A stretch of 64,000 nt of DNA from Candidatus Bathyarchaeota archaeon (GTDB lineage: Archaea > Thermoproteota > Bathyarchaeia > Bathyarchaeales > Bathycorpusculaceae), in contig JAOZHS010000002.1 in the NCBI GenBank assembly GCA_026014745.1, forward strand, positions 124,001 through 188,000, given 5' to 3'. The notes under the pieces were generated by a model, which searched no databases, had not been told where the DNA came from, and saw only the letters and a program-made list of their open reading frames with translations. This document shows, piece after piece, positions 26,657 through 35,215 of the stretch. The first letter of the stretch is position 1. Each line of letters opens with the position of its first letter. The translations under genes were made by a program, and so were the position numbers.

Positions 26657-27262
26657 TTAGTCTTTTCTTATTAACATTTCAACAGCTTGGTTACACGTAA
26701 CGTGTATTTTCGAGCTATCGCACTTATTTTGGGCAATATCCGTCGGCAAGGAGTTTTTTCTGATTCGTAAGTCTTTCTTTCTTTCAAGCAAGGTGGTAAC
26801 TTCATCAAATTCACAGGTGTACTCTTTGTGTTCCTTAACCAATCTTTTAAGTCTACATTGGCTAAAGTAACCCTCGTATAATCCAAACAATAGTATCCCC
26901 AAGAAGCCTAAGATAAGAAAATCAGAGAACGCTTCCGCTCCACTCGTATAGACTGCAAGTATAATAGGGAACAAAATTCCAATAGCGCCTAAGTAGGATG
27001 AAATTGCGCCTATGAGAGCACCCATAACATCTATTTTGTTATCGTTGATGCTCTTAGCGAGGCTGGCTTTTCTTTCCCAAAGCGTTGAAGTATCATTTGA
27101 TTCCACTGCACTGAACAGGTCGTCGAAAGCCTCGACCGACATATTGCCTGTTCTACTGAGAAACGCGCGGTTCATTTTCTGGTGATACGACTCGCGATTT
27201 TCTATATATTTCTCTTTTAGAGCGGTATTGTCAATGTAGGGCGTTTTTCGAACAACAGCCAA
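26657..27262 (-). CDS. Two-helix membrane protein, N-terminus possibly disrupted
   Basis: 201 residues from TTG 27262. Two hydrophobic helices (MGALIGAISSYLGAIGILFPIILAVYT and FLILGFLGILLFGLYEGYF) are flanked by charged, helical cytoplasmic regions. The frame stays open for about 40 codons upstream (ENFKQIINSQKQTRFNLTLNDSISGKSFLENTKYA) without an ATG or GTG, until a TGA. A GTG in the other frame just beyond suggests an N-terminal frameshift. No family recognised. It lies in a zone with other broken genes. Confidence 0.5.
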   Translation of the reverse strand: MAVVRKTPYIDNTALKEKYIENRESYHQKMNRAFLSRTGNMSVEAFDDLFSAVESNDTSTLWERKASLAKSINDNKIDVMGALIGAISSYLGAIGILFPIILAVYTSGAEAFSDFLILGFLGILLFGLYEGYFSQCRLKRLVKEHKEYTCEFDEVTTLLERKKDLRIRKNSLPTDIAQNKCDSSKIHVTCNQAVEMLIRKD

Positions 27263-27395
27263 TGCATACTTTGTGTTTTCAAGAAAACTCTTTCCTGATA
27301 TTGAATCATTGAGCGTCAGGTTGAAACGTGTTTGTTTTTGGCTATTGATTATTTGTTTGAAGTTTTCGATTCTTTTTCACATAAATGAAATGGAT

Positions 27396-27547
27396 CTACC
27401 TTTGTTCTTTTTGGAGCCTTAGTCGTGTTGCAATTTCTACTGAGATGCTTTTGACTCCTTTTGCTAACTCTTCGCTGTTAACCTCATCTAGGGATAGAAT
27501 TTGCCGTCTGGGTCTATGAATACAAGCTCTAATTTTTTATCAGTCAT
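27396..27547 (-). pseudogene. Broken small gene (single frameshift)
   Basis: From ATG 27547 the frame reads TDKKLELVFIDPDG and soon stops at 27488. The -1 frame takes over at once with QILSLDEVNSEELAKGVKSISVEIATRLRLQKEQR and stops at 27396. The two halves look like one ~50-residue charged protein with one indel near 27500. A TATA-like GTTTATAAC lies about 38 bp upstream. The site is not a homopolymer, so decay is as likely as a sequencing error. Confidence 0.45.
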
Positions 27548-27716
27548 GTCTTTCAGCTCGGGTGTTAATTACATACTACACATGTTATAAACCGGGGGGA
27601 CCGCGACTACTTGTTCCTTACGCAATCTTGCCATGCGTTGAGGCTAGTCGGCTTCCCCTAATACCTTTCTTCGTTAGAAAGGGCACTAAAATGCAGTTAG
27701 TGTGAATTGTTGGCGC

Positions 27717-27860
27717 TTATTCTTTTTTGACGAGCCATGTTTTTATTGCATCTTCGACGGCACGGGATAGGTCGCCTTTTTTTCCGCCAAATTTTTGGAC
27801 TGTCTTTATTCTGAGTTGCTTTTCGAGTTCGTCAGGTAAGTCTACGCTTATTCGACCCAT
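27717..27860 (-). CDS. Ribbon-helix-helix DNA-binding protein
   Basis: 47 residues, ATG at 27860. GRISVDLPDELEKQLRIKTVQKFGGKKGDLSRAVEDAIKTWLVKK is the classical strand-helix-helix layout of archaeal RHH regulators, with alternating residues on the DNA-contacting strand (RISVDL). The upstream region has three TGTGCA elements overlapping its promoter, suggesting autoregulation. No toxin gene is adjacent on the same strand, so it is more likely a stand-alone regulator. Confidence 0.75.
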   Translation of the reverse strand: MGRISVDLPDELEKQLRIKTVQKFGGKKGDLSRAVEDAIKTWLVKKE

Positions 27861-27882
27861 AGTTCATCTTCGGCTTGTTTTT

Positions 27883-27957
27883 TGTGCACTGTGAGCCCGT
27901 AGCCCTTATTTTTCTGATCTATTTGAGTTCACTTATGTGCATATACTGTTATGTGCA
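27883..27957. promoter_or_regulatory. Repeated TGTGCA sites in front of the RHH gene
   Basis: TATGTGCA occurs at 27934-27941 and 27950-27957, a direct repeat with a 16-bp period, and TGTGCAC occurs at 27883-27889. A minus-strand TATA element (GTATATAAGC, 27963-27972) lies just upstream, so a protein bound here would cover the transcription start of the RHH gene. Direct repeats of this kind are usual RHH operators. Confidence 0.45.
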
Positions 27958-28228
27958 CAGTAGCTTATATACATATGCCAACAAGTGTTAAAGATTAAAA
28001 AATACTCCACACCCAATAGTATTCGTTTATCGTGGAATCCACAACTACTCTACAAAACCATGACAATTTAACACTTTGTCACTCGTGCAGTTTTTCGATT
28101 ACGAAGAAGGGCGTTTGACTATATTGAAGAGTGATAAATTGAAAAAAGGCAACATAGAAATGCTTGTCTGCTATGCTGTTTATTGAGTGGAATTTTGTGA
28201 ATCATCGCAGATATTTTGATTCTCCTAA

Positions 28229-28636
28229 TTGTGGAATCTGCATATACAAAGGAAGCAGTTACGGTTGGGGACAATGCTCCTTAAACATCTGGAAGTTTTG
28301 ATTATTTTGGAGGCACTTACAGGACAGACTAACAAGCTTATTGTACGAGTAGTTGACTGTCAAAAGAAACCAATCCCTGATGTAAAGGTTAATGTTTTCA
28401 AGATAGAAAAAGAGCCAATAACACCCGAGCAGTGGGTTGAGAATCTAAAAAATGGGGCTCTATTTAAAAGATTAGTTGTCTCGATGAACACCGATAATAA
28501 TGGTGCCATAACCGCCGAGCTCCCCCAAGGGTCTTATGAAGCTAAAGTCGAAAGATACGGTTTTAATCAAACTTGCGATTTAACCCAAAATGTTGAAGTC
28601 CTCGTTGTAAAACCGAAAAAGCATTGGTGGTACTGA
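28229..28636 (+). CDS. Small protein with carboxypeptidase-regulatory-like beta-sandwich
   Basis: 135 residues from GTG 28229; an ATG at 28274 is an alternative start. From about residue 35, KLIVRVVDCQKKPIPDVKVNVFK...TDNNGAITAELPQGSYEAKVERYGFN follows the CarboxypepD_reg/prealbumin-like pattern (a Val-x-Asp strand, Pro-turn, N-G, then G-x-Y). No signal peptide is evident. Function unknown; such domains usually mediate binding. Isolated gene in a gene-poor, partly decayed stretch. Confidence 0.55.
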   Translation: MWNLHIQRKQLRLGTMLLKHLEVLIILEALTGQTNKLIVRVVDCQKKPIPDVKVNVFKIEKEPITPEQWVENLKNGALFKRLVVSMNTDNNGAITAELPQGSYEAKVERYGFNQTCDLTQNVEVLVVKPKKHWWY

Positions 28637-28719
28637 CAAAAGACACCAGACTCTTCCGATTAATCATTGCAGTGAAATGAAAAGCTTAACTTCCCTTTTT
28701 CCATAGCTGTAAATGGATT

Positions 28720-29240
28720 ATGGTTAATATGCAATACGACAATGTCATCTTTCCAAATTCCACAGACTTTCACTGTAGGAAATGCGGAATATGCTGCAGA
28801 AATCAACCGCCAGATATTAACTTCAAAGAACAAAAAAGAATACAAACTGCAGGTTACAAAAATTTCATGCAAGACCCATCCAACCCAAAGAACCGAAACA
28901 TTCGCAGAAAAAAGACGGAAGCTGCTTCTTCTTCACCAAAGAAAATACTTGCAAGATTAACTCTATTAAACCATCAATATGCATTCTAGAACCGTTCATT
29001 ATCGCGGACTTTGATTATAGCACAAACAAGATTTTTCTGAGCTTAAATCCGCTTGCAGTAAATGATTGTAAAGGTGTCATGACGGAGGAAAATGTAGCTT
29101 TAGAAGAAATTGGGAAAGCCGCTCAAACTATCGTTTCGGATTGTTTAGAAATAGTCGCTGAGAAAACAGGGCTCTTAGTAACCGATGAAAAAGTTGCTTT
29201 TTTAACGAGGCAACTATTTAATGATTCAAATCTCATCTAA
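28720..29240 (+). pseudogene. YkgJ-family Cys-rich (metal/Fe-S) protein interrupted by a -1 frameshift at AAAAAAG
   Basis: The first frame gives FHCRKCGICCRNQPPDINFKEQKRI...NIRRKK (28720-28914), the CxxxCxxCC signature of the YkgJ family. It then loses sense and ends at 28989. The -1 frame resumes exactly with DGSCFFFTKENTCKINSIKPSICILEPF, the expected next block, and runs to a TAA at 29240. The switch lies at A-AAA-AAG (28908-28914), in frame as X-XXY-YYZ. This is either a one-base loss in an A run (mutation or sequencing error) or programmed -1 frameshifting. The restored protein would have about 173 residues. Confidence 0.65.
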
Positions 29241-29285
29241 AACAAGATAGGACTAATTGGTCCAAGAAATATACCGCTTTACAGC

Positions 29286-29654
29286 CTAAAACATGATGCT
29301 GGAAATCAGCATGTCGGCAGTTGCTCTGTTACAGGCTGTTGGGGTATTGTATAGCACCGCTATTCTAAGAACAGCTTTAACATCAACATCATGAGGCTGA
29401 GACTCAAGAGGATCCCAAAAAAATATTAAACAATCAAGTTTTCTATTGGCGATCATACTTCCAAGCTCCATATCACCGCCATAAGGACCACTATTTAGCA
29501 AATTTACATCCAACAGGGTTTTTTCGATAATTCTTTTTCCGGTTGTTCCTGTTGCATACAGACAGTATTTGGAAAGCGTTCCTTTGTTGAAGTCACACCA
29601 TTCAACAATATCTTTTTTCTTGTTATCATGCGCTACAAGAGCAATACTCTTCAT
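29286..29654 (-). CDS. mgsA: Methylglyoxal synthase
   Basis: 122 residues. The family pattern is clear: IALVAHDNKK at the N-terminus, YATGTTGKRI for phosphate binding, GPYGGDMELGSMI with the catalytic Asp, and FFWDPLESQPHDVDVKAVLRIAVLYNTPTACN. It converts dihydroxyacetone phosphate to methylglyoxal and phosphate, a glycolytic overflow bypass. It is somewhat shorter than the usual ~150 residues, with all motifs kept. Bacterial-type enzyme, possibly acquired by transfer. Single gene. Confidence 0.9.
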   Translation of the reverse strand: MKSIALVAHDNKKKDIVEWCDFNKGTLSKYCLYATGTTGKRIIEKTLLDVNLLNSGPYGGDMELGSMIANRKLDCLIFFWDPLESQPHDVDVKAVLRIAVLYNTPTACNRATADMLISSIMF

Positions 29655-29783
29655 TGTTACTCACTCCTAAAAGTAATAGAGTACGAAGTATTCGTGCCCC
29701 CTATAAAAGCATGCTCGAACATTAACCAGTATCTCTTATAGAAGAACGATATTTATGGATCAAACTTCCGTAAGAAAAACGGG

Positions 29784-29996
29784 TCATGTATCTGAAGCAA
29801 GAAAGGCGGGCCGCTTGGATTTGAGTTTATCAACAAAGTCTAAATCCGCTTTCGCACGTTCCAGTTTCTTTAGAGCATTCTTTCTAGAGCGGGTCACGTT
29901 GGGCGTTTCCACCTTTAGTTTGCGAGCAATCCTATAATCAGACAACCCATCAACATTCAAACGTAAAATTGCCTTCTCCCGCTCAGTCAACGCCAT
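29784..29996 (-). CDS. Small helix-turn-helix protein (LuxR/sigma-region-4-like)
   Basis: 70 residues. LTEREKAILRLNVDGLSDYRIARKLKVETPNVTRSRKNALKKLERAKADLDFV is a classic HTH of the LuxR/region-4 kind: a start helix, the Gly-Leu-Ser turn, and a recognition helix rich in Thr/Ser/Arg. Its ATG is two bases after the stop of the upstream gene, so the pair is one operon. Probably a regulator of a former mobile element; its genes lie left of the att relic at 31896. Confidence 0.7.
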   Translation of the reverse strand: MALTEREKAILRLNVDGLSDYRIARKLKVETPNVTRSRKNALKKLERAKADLDFVDKLKSKRPAFLASDT

Positions 29997-29998
29997 AG

Positions 29999-30556
29999 CT
30001 ATGTCTCCTCTTCAGAAGTGCCATGTAAAGTCACGCCTTCGGATAGCAAGTCCTTCTCTGATGCTTTGTAGGCGTCTACGCCAAAGCTTGTCATAGCCCA
30101 ACACCAGCCGCGCCGCTCAACAACCGCTGAATCCAATTCTTTAGCCAGCCGCTTATTCATACGTACAATCCGACGGGTCACCTGATGGCGAGCAACCTTG
30201 AACTCAACCAATTTGGCGGCTATGTCTTTAGGCAGCATCCCAGAAGCGCCTGCTTCAAACAACAGTTGCAGAATAGCCCTGTCAACCTCGTCTTCACAGG
30301 CTGCCGCTTCAATAAGCGACTTCTCAAAATACAAAGAATCCTTCAGGCCAGCAAAGATAACACGGAGCATTAGTTTTATTTCGGCTACATCGCGGTCGAG
30401 TTTCTTGTCCTTGGCGAGCAGGTACTTGAGTTTTCCAACCTTGTCAGCTTGGCTACGCTTCTTTTTTGCTGCTTTTTGGGCTGAAAATGCCTTGTTTTGA
30501 ATGGGTTCCTCGCTTGTTTCCATGTCAAAATGCACACTCCAAGGTTTTCGCTCCAT
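29999..30556 (-). CDS. Hypothetical protein with winged-helix-like C-terminus
   Basis: 185 residues. A basic, disordered N-terminus (KAAKKKRSQADK) is followed by helices (LLAKDKKLDRDVAEIKLMLRVIFAGLKDSL). Residues ~100-165 then look like a winged helix (ILQLLFEAGASGMLPKDIAAKLVEFKVARHQVTRRIVRMNKRL). Not recognised. It forms an operon with the small HTH gene downstream. Inverted repeats lie between it and the larger wHTH gene upstream. Confidence 0.55.
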   Translation of the reverse strand: MERKPWSVHFDMETSEEPIQNKAFSAQKAAKKKRSQADKVGKLKYLLAKDKKLDRDVAEIKLMLRVIFAGLKDSLYFEKSLIEAAACEDEVDRAILQLLFEAGASGMLPKDIAAKLVEFKVARHQVTRRIVRMNKRLAKELDSAVVERRGWCWAMTSFGVDAYKASEKDLLSEGVTLHGTSEEET

Positions 30557-30568
30557 GCAGGCACGGGA

Positions 30569-30661
30569 CTTTTAGCACTCTGGCATCTACACCGATTAAC
30601 TGTAGAAAAGTGACTTCTGAAAAGCATGGACTTTTCCCATGCCCTCGGCATAGTGCTAAAA
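30569..30661. repeat. Inverted repeat in the promoter region of the HTH operon
   Basis: TTTTAGCACT at 30570-30579 is the reverse complement of AGTGCTAAAA at 30652-30661; 10 bp perfect arms, 72 bp apart, both near TGGCAT/GGCAT extensions. They lie in the 149-bp gap upstream of the operon starting at 30556. Two half-sites or two operators for one of the neighbouring HTH proteins are the simplest reading. Confidence 0.35.
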
Positions 30662-30705
30662 AGGCTTTTGAACAGGTTTTAACAGCCAAAAACCTGAAAC
30701 TACCG

Positions 30706-31704
30706 CTAAGAAACATAGCTTTTTCCTCCCTCTCCACCGGTCTTGGGCGCCTCTTGGGGACTGCCTTCCAAGTTTCCTACGAGCCTTCCCAAAGCATCCG
30801 CGACCTTAGCCAAGTCGCAACCCATCTTCTCCAGCTTTGCAAGACTGCCAGAAATCCGCTCCAAATCACCAAGCGCGGTTTCCACTTGACCTTCAAGTTT
30901 CTTGACCCGTTCAGGCATCAGCAAATACTCAACAGCAGCATCACGACCAAGATGATCCAGCTCGCCCTCGTCTTCGCCTGGGCTATCATCAATCAACCGC
31001 TTCGGTGTACTTACCTCAAAATAGCGGTTAAGCAAATTGGCTACTGGGTCGTCGATGCCTAACTCATGACGATTGTTAATTGTTCCCTGCCCCAAAACGC
31101 AACCATACTTACTCATTAATCCCTGAGCGACTCGGTCAGCCAAATTCTTAGCCAACGTCACCAGTTCCCCCGGGCTGCGACCATATAGCGTTTCCACATG
31201 CACAATCCAAGACGTCGTCGTATGCCTAACCTTAACACCCTGCTCCAACCCCAAAAGAGCCGTCCAATTCTGCATCTCAATCCGCTTAAAATCGCCCGAA
31301 GGATAAACGCCCTCACGCAGCACCGGATACTTGAAAAAACACCGATGCAACCGAAAAACACCACTACTGAAGAGGACTCCCTCACAGGATATGAGAAAAT
31401 TTTGACCTCGCTCCGTCAACTCATAATCGATGATGTTACTGCGCTTTAATCTACGGATTAAGCCTGCTTTTTCCAGTTTCTTAACATAATAAGCAACATG
31501 TTGCCGCTTCCAGCCACGTATTCGCCCTATCTTGGCAGGGTACATCTTTACTTCAATACCTTTGAGTATGGGGATGACGCGGGAGCGGACGGTATTGAAG
31601 TCAAATTTGACTTTTGACTTTAAACGCGAAATATTTTGACTTCTATCTCCAGGCGGGGTTTTCAAAAAAATCAGTCTCTCTTCGCTTTCAAGAACCGCCC
31701 GCAT
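30706..31704 (-). CDS. Winged-helix DNA-binding protein of mobile-element type
   Basis: 332 residues. An N-terminal winged helix (GRIRGWKRQHVAYYVKKLEKAGLIRRLKRSNIIDYELTERGQNFL, ~59-105) is followed by a ~120-residue beta-alpha region (VFRLHRCFFKYPVL...WIVHVETLYGRSPGELVTLAKNLADRVAQGLMSKYGCVLGQG). A C-terminal coiled coil (LEGQVETALGDLERISGSLAKLEKMGCDLAKVADAL) follows. The layout resembles plasmid replication or partition regulators of archaea, but no catalytic motif is present. It ends an array of HTH genes that abuts the att relic, so it is probably a leftover of an older element. Confidence 0.6.
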   Translation of the reverse strand: MRAVLESEERLIFLKTPPGDRSQNISRLKSKVKFDFNTVRSRVIPILKGIEVKMYPAKIGRIRGWKRQHVAYYVKKLEKAGLIRRLKRSNIIDYELTERGQNFLISCEGVLFSSGVFRLHRCFFKYPVLREGVYPSGDFKRIEMQNWTALLGLEQGVKVRHTTTSWIVHVETLYGRSPGELVTLAKNLADRVAQGLMSKYGCVLGQGTINNRHELGIDDPVANLLNRYFEVSTPKRLIDDSPGEDEGELDHLGRDAAVEYLLMPERVKKLEGQVETALGDLERISGSLAKLEKMGCDLAKVADALGRLVGNLEGSPQEAPKTGGEGGKSYVS

Positions 31705-31887
31705 GCTTCAGAAGAAGCGACACGATTAATGACTGCTCTGGTTCCTTTTAGAATTGGCTCGACGCAGCGCCCACACCAAAAGAGGCAGTCCATGCAGTAG
31801 AATAGTTGTTTTGAGAGAGAATTTGAAAGTGAAGAAACCGTTTGGGTAGAAAAAGAGGGGGAGGAGGCAGTACGAAAATGCTTCTGG

Positions 31888-31945
31888 CGGCGGGCATCCT
31901 GCCCGTAGCACTCATCCCGATAAGCATTTTTACGCCTCCGCTGCC
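31888..31945 (-). repeat. Second copy of integrase 3' end plus att core
   Basis: 16 bp (31896-31911) are identical to the end of the E1 att repeat. To its right the DNA remains similar to 18393-18432, in the shared order CCGC...CAGCGGA...AAATGCT.ATCGGGA. By eye about three quarters of ~58 positions match 18376-18432. Both copies have the same orientation. This looks like another tRNA-Leu att site with the end of a related integrase, left by a separate integration or a duplication. Confidence 0.55.
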
Positions 31946-32067
31946 TTGCGGAGTATATCCCTAAGCCGCATGCTATGTGGCAAGGTTGGATTGAATTGCA
32001 TAGTCACAAGCAGCAGATTTTGCACTTTCAAAGGCAAAATTTTAGATATTAATGCCAAAGGGTGCAT
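31930..32067 (-). CDS. Possible 45-residue ORF (integrase tail remnant or small protein)
   Basis: From ATG 32067 the frame reads HPLALISKILPLKVQNLLLV...MRLRDILRKAAEA and stops. Its C-terminal DNA aligns with the C-terminus of the integrase remnant at 18393, so it may be a decayed integrase end rather than a real gene. A weak GAGAGG lies ~13 bases upstream. It lies 40 bp downstream of the sensor kinase on the same strand. Confidence 0.25.
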   Translation of the reverse strand: MHPLALISKILPLKVQNLLLVTMQFNPTLPHSMRLRDILRKAAEA

Positions 32068-32107
32068 ATCGCTAGTAGTTAACCTCTCTGTAAGGCTTTT
32101 GCTAATT

Positions 32108-35100
32108 TTAGTCCGTGACTTTTGGGATTGTAATTTCTATTTTTGCACCTTCGCCAAATACACCTGTTTCTTGGATAGACCAGCCATAGGCTTCAATCAT
32201 CTTCTTAACCAACTTTAACCCTAAACCAGTACCGCCCGTAGTGAAACCTAAGAAAATCTTTTCTTTATTCTCTTGAGCGATACCTGCACCGTTGTCTTCG
32301 TAGATCAGTTTTAGAGCGTTATCGGCGTCGTAACTGTAGAGTTTTATTTGAGTAACCGTCTTCCCGTGTTTAAGCGAGTTATCAATTAAGTTGTAGAATA
32401 GTTGACTTAGCATAGAATCCGCGGTTACCGTTAATCCTTGGCAGTGGTTGATTATTTGCAGTGACAAATTGTTGTGCAACATGACTGCTTGGTTGAAGCT
32501 CTTAGCAACATCGATTTCTGATAGGTCTTCCGCGCCGATTTTTTCATATAAACGACTAAACTCAAACAACTGGTCCGACTGATCAATGGCTAAGTCTATG
32601 CCGTCAACGTATTTTTTTAACTCAGGGTTATTTATTCGTTTTTTGAGCAAGTACGCGTTGTTTTTTGCTACAAAAAGTTTGTTTTTCACATCATGACGGG
32701 TTAAGCTCTCGATAACCTGCATTTTTTCATTAAGATTTCTTAGTTTAAGGTTGGTAGAGTTAAGTTGCTTTAAAGTTTTCTCGACTTGCTGTTCACGTTC
32801 GCGAAGTGCTTTTAGGCTCCAACTGTTGTTTAAAGCAATAGCTGCATAATTCCCAAAAGAAGTAGCCATCAATGCATCTCTTTCAGTGAAATCAGACGGC
32901 TTATTCGCTAACCCAATCAACCCTACAACTTTATCTTTTACTATTATGGGCGAAAACATTGCGTTTGAAAGAGTAACATGACCAGCTGGCATGAGCTTTA
33001 CCCATTCGCTTTTCATAAATTTATTTTCATAAACAGCTTTTCCTGTGCGGTATGCTGTTTCTCTTAATCCACGAATAGGCATCGGCAATTTCTTGTCAAC
33101 AGTGCACCTCAGTCCGCCTGAGTCAAGGAATAGCACTTTATTTTCAGAGCCATCTTCAGATAATAAAGCCACATAACCCGCTGTGGCACCTGTTAATTTT
33201 TTGCAGGTATCAAATAGGTTCCGTGCAGCTTTTTTGAAAGATTGCTGCTTTAGCAAAGAACTAGCGCCCTCCAAGAGTATTTTACGTTCGTTGGCGATAA
33301 TTTCAAGTTCTTGCTGTTCTTTTTTGCTTTCAGTTATATCGATAAACACTGTGGCAAACTGATTTTTTGATGGCGAGAAAACCGAGATTAAAAAGTGTTT
33401 TTTCATTGGTCCAAAATAAGTTTCAAACTGATTGCTTTTGCCTGATTTTGCGACCTTAGCGTAAATATCAAGGTATGGCGCAGGGTTAGTGCCGTAGACT
33501 GCGGAGGCTAATTTACCTACTACATTTTTACGAGCCAATCCAGTGATCCGTTCATATGAGTGGTTAACGTCTATGATTTTGTAATCAACTGTTTGACCTT
33601 GGGCGTCATTTACAATTTCATGGAGACATACGCCTTCAGACATTTCTGAGAAAAGCGATTGGTACTTCTGGTGGCTAAGGGCAACTTCCCGCTCTAAAGC
33701 ACGCCGCGCGGTAATGTCACGGAAAATAAGTACAACACCCATAATTGCACCGTCCTCTTTGAAAATTGGTGCACCACTATCATCGATGGGAATCTCGGCG
33801 TTATTCTTCTTCACAAGCAGAGTGTGGTTAGCTAAACCAACAATGCAGCCTTTTTTTATCACTTTAGACACGGGGTCTTCAAGAGGTAAACGAGTTTTCT
33901 CGTTAACTATTCTAAAAACTTGCGCCAAAGGCTTGCCGTAGGCTTTCTCTATTGGCCAGCCAGTGAGAGTTTCAGCGACTTTATTCATGAAGTCAATGTT
34001 GCCTTTTTCATCGGTTGTAATAACAGCGTCGCCAATGCTTTTGAGAGTAGTTATCCACCGTTGTTCTTTGCAGTGCATCTCTATCTCGTTTTTGTTGCGT
34101 TCAGATATGTTTCGAGCAATGCTTAAAATTGCATTTTTCCCGAAGTAACTTGTAACAGATGAGCTGATTTCTACTGGAATTTCTACGCCAGATTTTGTTG
34201 TATGGACGGTTTCAAAAATTTGTGCTTTCTTTTTCTTTTTGGTTAGATTGTTAATTAGCTCTTCAATCTGTTTTTGAGTTAAATGTTTATCAATACCTGT
34301 CAGTCCAATTTCTTGCAATTCTTTTTTGGAATACCCCAGAAGGTTAACTGCGGCATCGTTTACTTCCAAGACGCGTCCATCGAAATCTATAACCCACGCT
34401 GTTTCAGTCATACCATTAATTAGACTTTGATAACTGTCTAAGGTCTCCTTGAGTATGTTTTCAGCTTTCTTTACATCTGTTATGTCGAAGATATAGTGAA
34501 CATAGAGTGTTTCACTGTATGGAACCCATACGCCACGGTAATATTTGCCGCTATACTCGACTTCAATTGTTTGAGGTTGATTGGATTTCCAAAGTTCGGG
34601 AGCTAAACAAAAGTCACACGGACAATCCCGTTTTGCAAAGACAGAATAGCAGTGCTGCCCAATTGCTCCGCCGTTATCTTGAGCAATCTTGTTTAATGCA
34701 ACAATCTTCCGTGTTTGCTTTTCAAGAACAACAGCTATGCAGGGAATATTGTCTAGAAGGATTTTACGCAGTTGCACTTCTTTCTGGTTTTCCTTCTGAG
34801 ATATGTTCCTCAAATGTGAGAGACGAATTCCGTGATTTAACTCGCCATAGACGGTTTCGGGGTTGCCTTGTTTGTTAACATAGCGGTCGGCGCCTAAATT
34901 AATTGCTTGGATGGCGATTTCTTCTCTGCCCTTACCGGTTAATAATATGAATGGAATCTGGTTTTTTTGCTCTCTTAAAGTTTTTAGGAGGTCTAAACCG
35001 TTTTTTGTGGGCATCTCGTAGTCTGATACTACAACGTCAAAGTTTTCGGTTGAGAGACGCTTTAGGGCTTCATCAACGCTGCAGGCGGTTTGTATTCGTA

Positions 35101-35215
35101 GGTTGCTGTTGAGGTCAGTCAGTATTTGTTTTGAAACCTCTAAAAACGTTGCATCGTCATCCACATGCAAAACGTTAATCAGGGCATTATTCGAGAGCTG
35201 AATTGATTGACCCAT
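32108..35215 (-). CDS. Hybrid sensor: receiver-PAS-GAF-histidine kinase
   Basis: About 1035 residues from ATG 35215. An upstream in-frame TTG exists, but MGQSIQLSNNALINVLHVDDD is the natural receiver start. Receiver domain ~15-135 with phospho-acceptor Asp in VVVSDYEMP; several PAS domains between ~155 and ~610 (for example MTETAWVIDFDGRVLEVNDAAVNLLGYS, SIGDAVITTDEKGNIDFMNKVAETLTGW); GAF ~640-800; H-box ESLTRHDVKNKL near 840; C-terminal ATPase with NSLKHG and GTGLGLKLVKK. No membrane helix, so it senses a cytoplasmic signal. No partner regulator is adjacent. Typical of methanogen-like archaeal two-component sensors. Confidence 0.9.
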   Translation of the reverse strand: MGQSIQLSNNALINVLHVDDDATFLEVSKQILTDLNSNLRIQTACSVDEALKRLSTENFDVVVSDYEMPTKNGLDLLKTLREQKNQIPFILLTGKGREEIAIQAINLGADRYVNKQGNPETVYGELNHGIRLSHLRNISQKENQKEVQLRKILLDNIPCIAVVLEKQTRKIVALNKIAQDNGGAIGQHCYSVFAKRDCPCDFCLAPELWKSNQPQTIEVEYSGKYYRGVWVPYSETLYVHYIFDITDVKKAENILKETLDSYQSLINGMTETAWVIDFDGRVLEVNDAAVNLLGYSKKELQEIGLTGIDKHLTQKQIEELINNLTKKKKKAQIFETVHTTKSGVEIPVEISSSVTSYFGKNAILSIARNISERNKNEIEMHCKEQRWITTLKSIGDAVITTDEKGNIDFMNKVAETLTGWPIEKAYGKPLAQVFRIVNEKTRLPLEDPVSKVIKKGCIVGLANHTLLVKKNNAEIPIDDSGAPIFKEDGAIMGVVLIFRDITARRALEREVALSHQKYQSLFSEMSEGVCLHEIVNDAQGQTVDYKIIDVNHSYERITGLARKNVVGKLASAVYGTNPAPYLDIYAKVAKSGKSNQFETYFGPMKKHFLISVFSPSKNQFATVFIDITESKKEQQELEIIANERKILLEGASSLLKQQSFKKAARNLFDTCKKLTGATAGYVALLSEDGSENKVLFLDSGGLRCTVDKKLPMPIRGLRETAYRTGKAVYENKFMKSEWVKLMPAGHVTLSNAMFSPIIVKDKVVGLIGLANKPSDFTERDALMATSFGNYAAIALNNSWSLKALREREQQVEKTLKQLNSTNLKLRNLNEKMQVIESLTRHDVKNKLFVAKNNAYLLKKRINNPELKKYVDGIDLAIDQSDQLFEFSRLYEKIGAEDLSEIDVAKSFNQAVMLHNNLSLQIINHCQGLTVTADSMLSQLFYNLIDNSLKHGKTVTQIKLYSYDADNALKLIYEDNGAGIAQENKEKIFLGFTTGGTGLGLKLVKKMIEAYGWSIQETGVFGEGAKIEITIPKVTD

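Noticed and set aside
31726-31911. 61-codon minus-strand frame beginning in the att relic
   Set aside because: Starts inside tRNA-derived sequence and shows no conserved pattern; treated as non-coding remnant.
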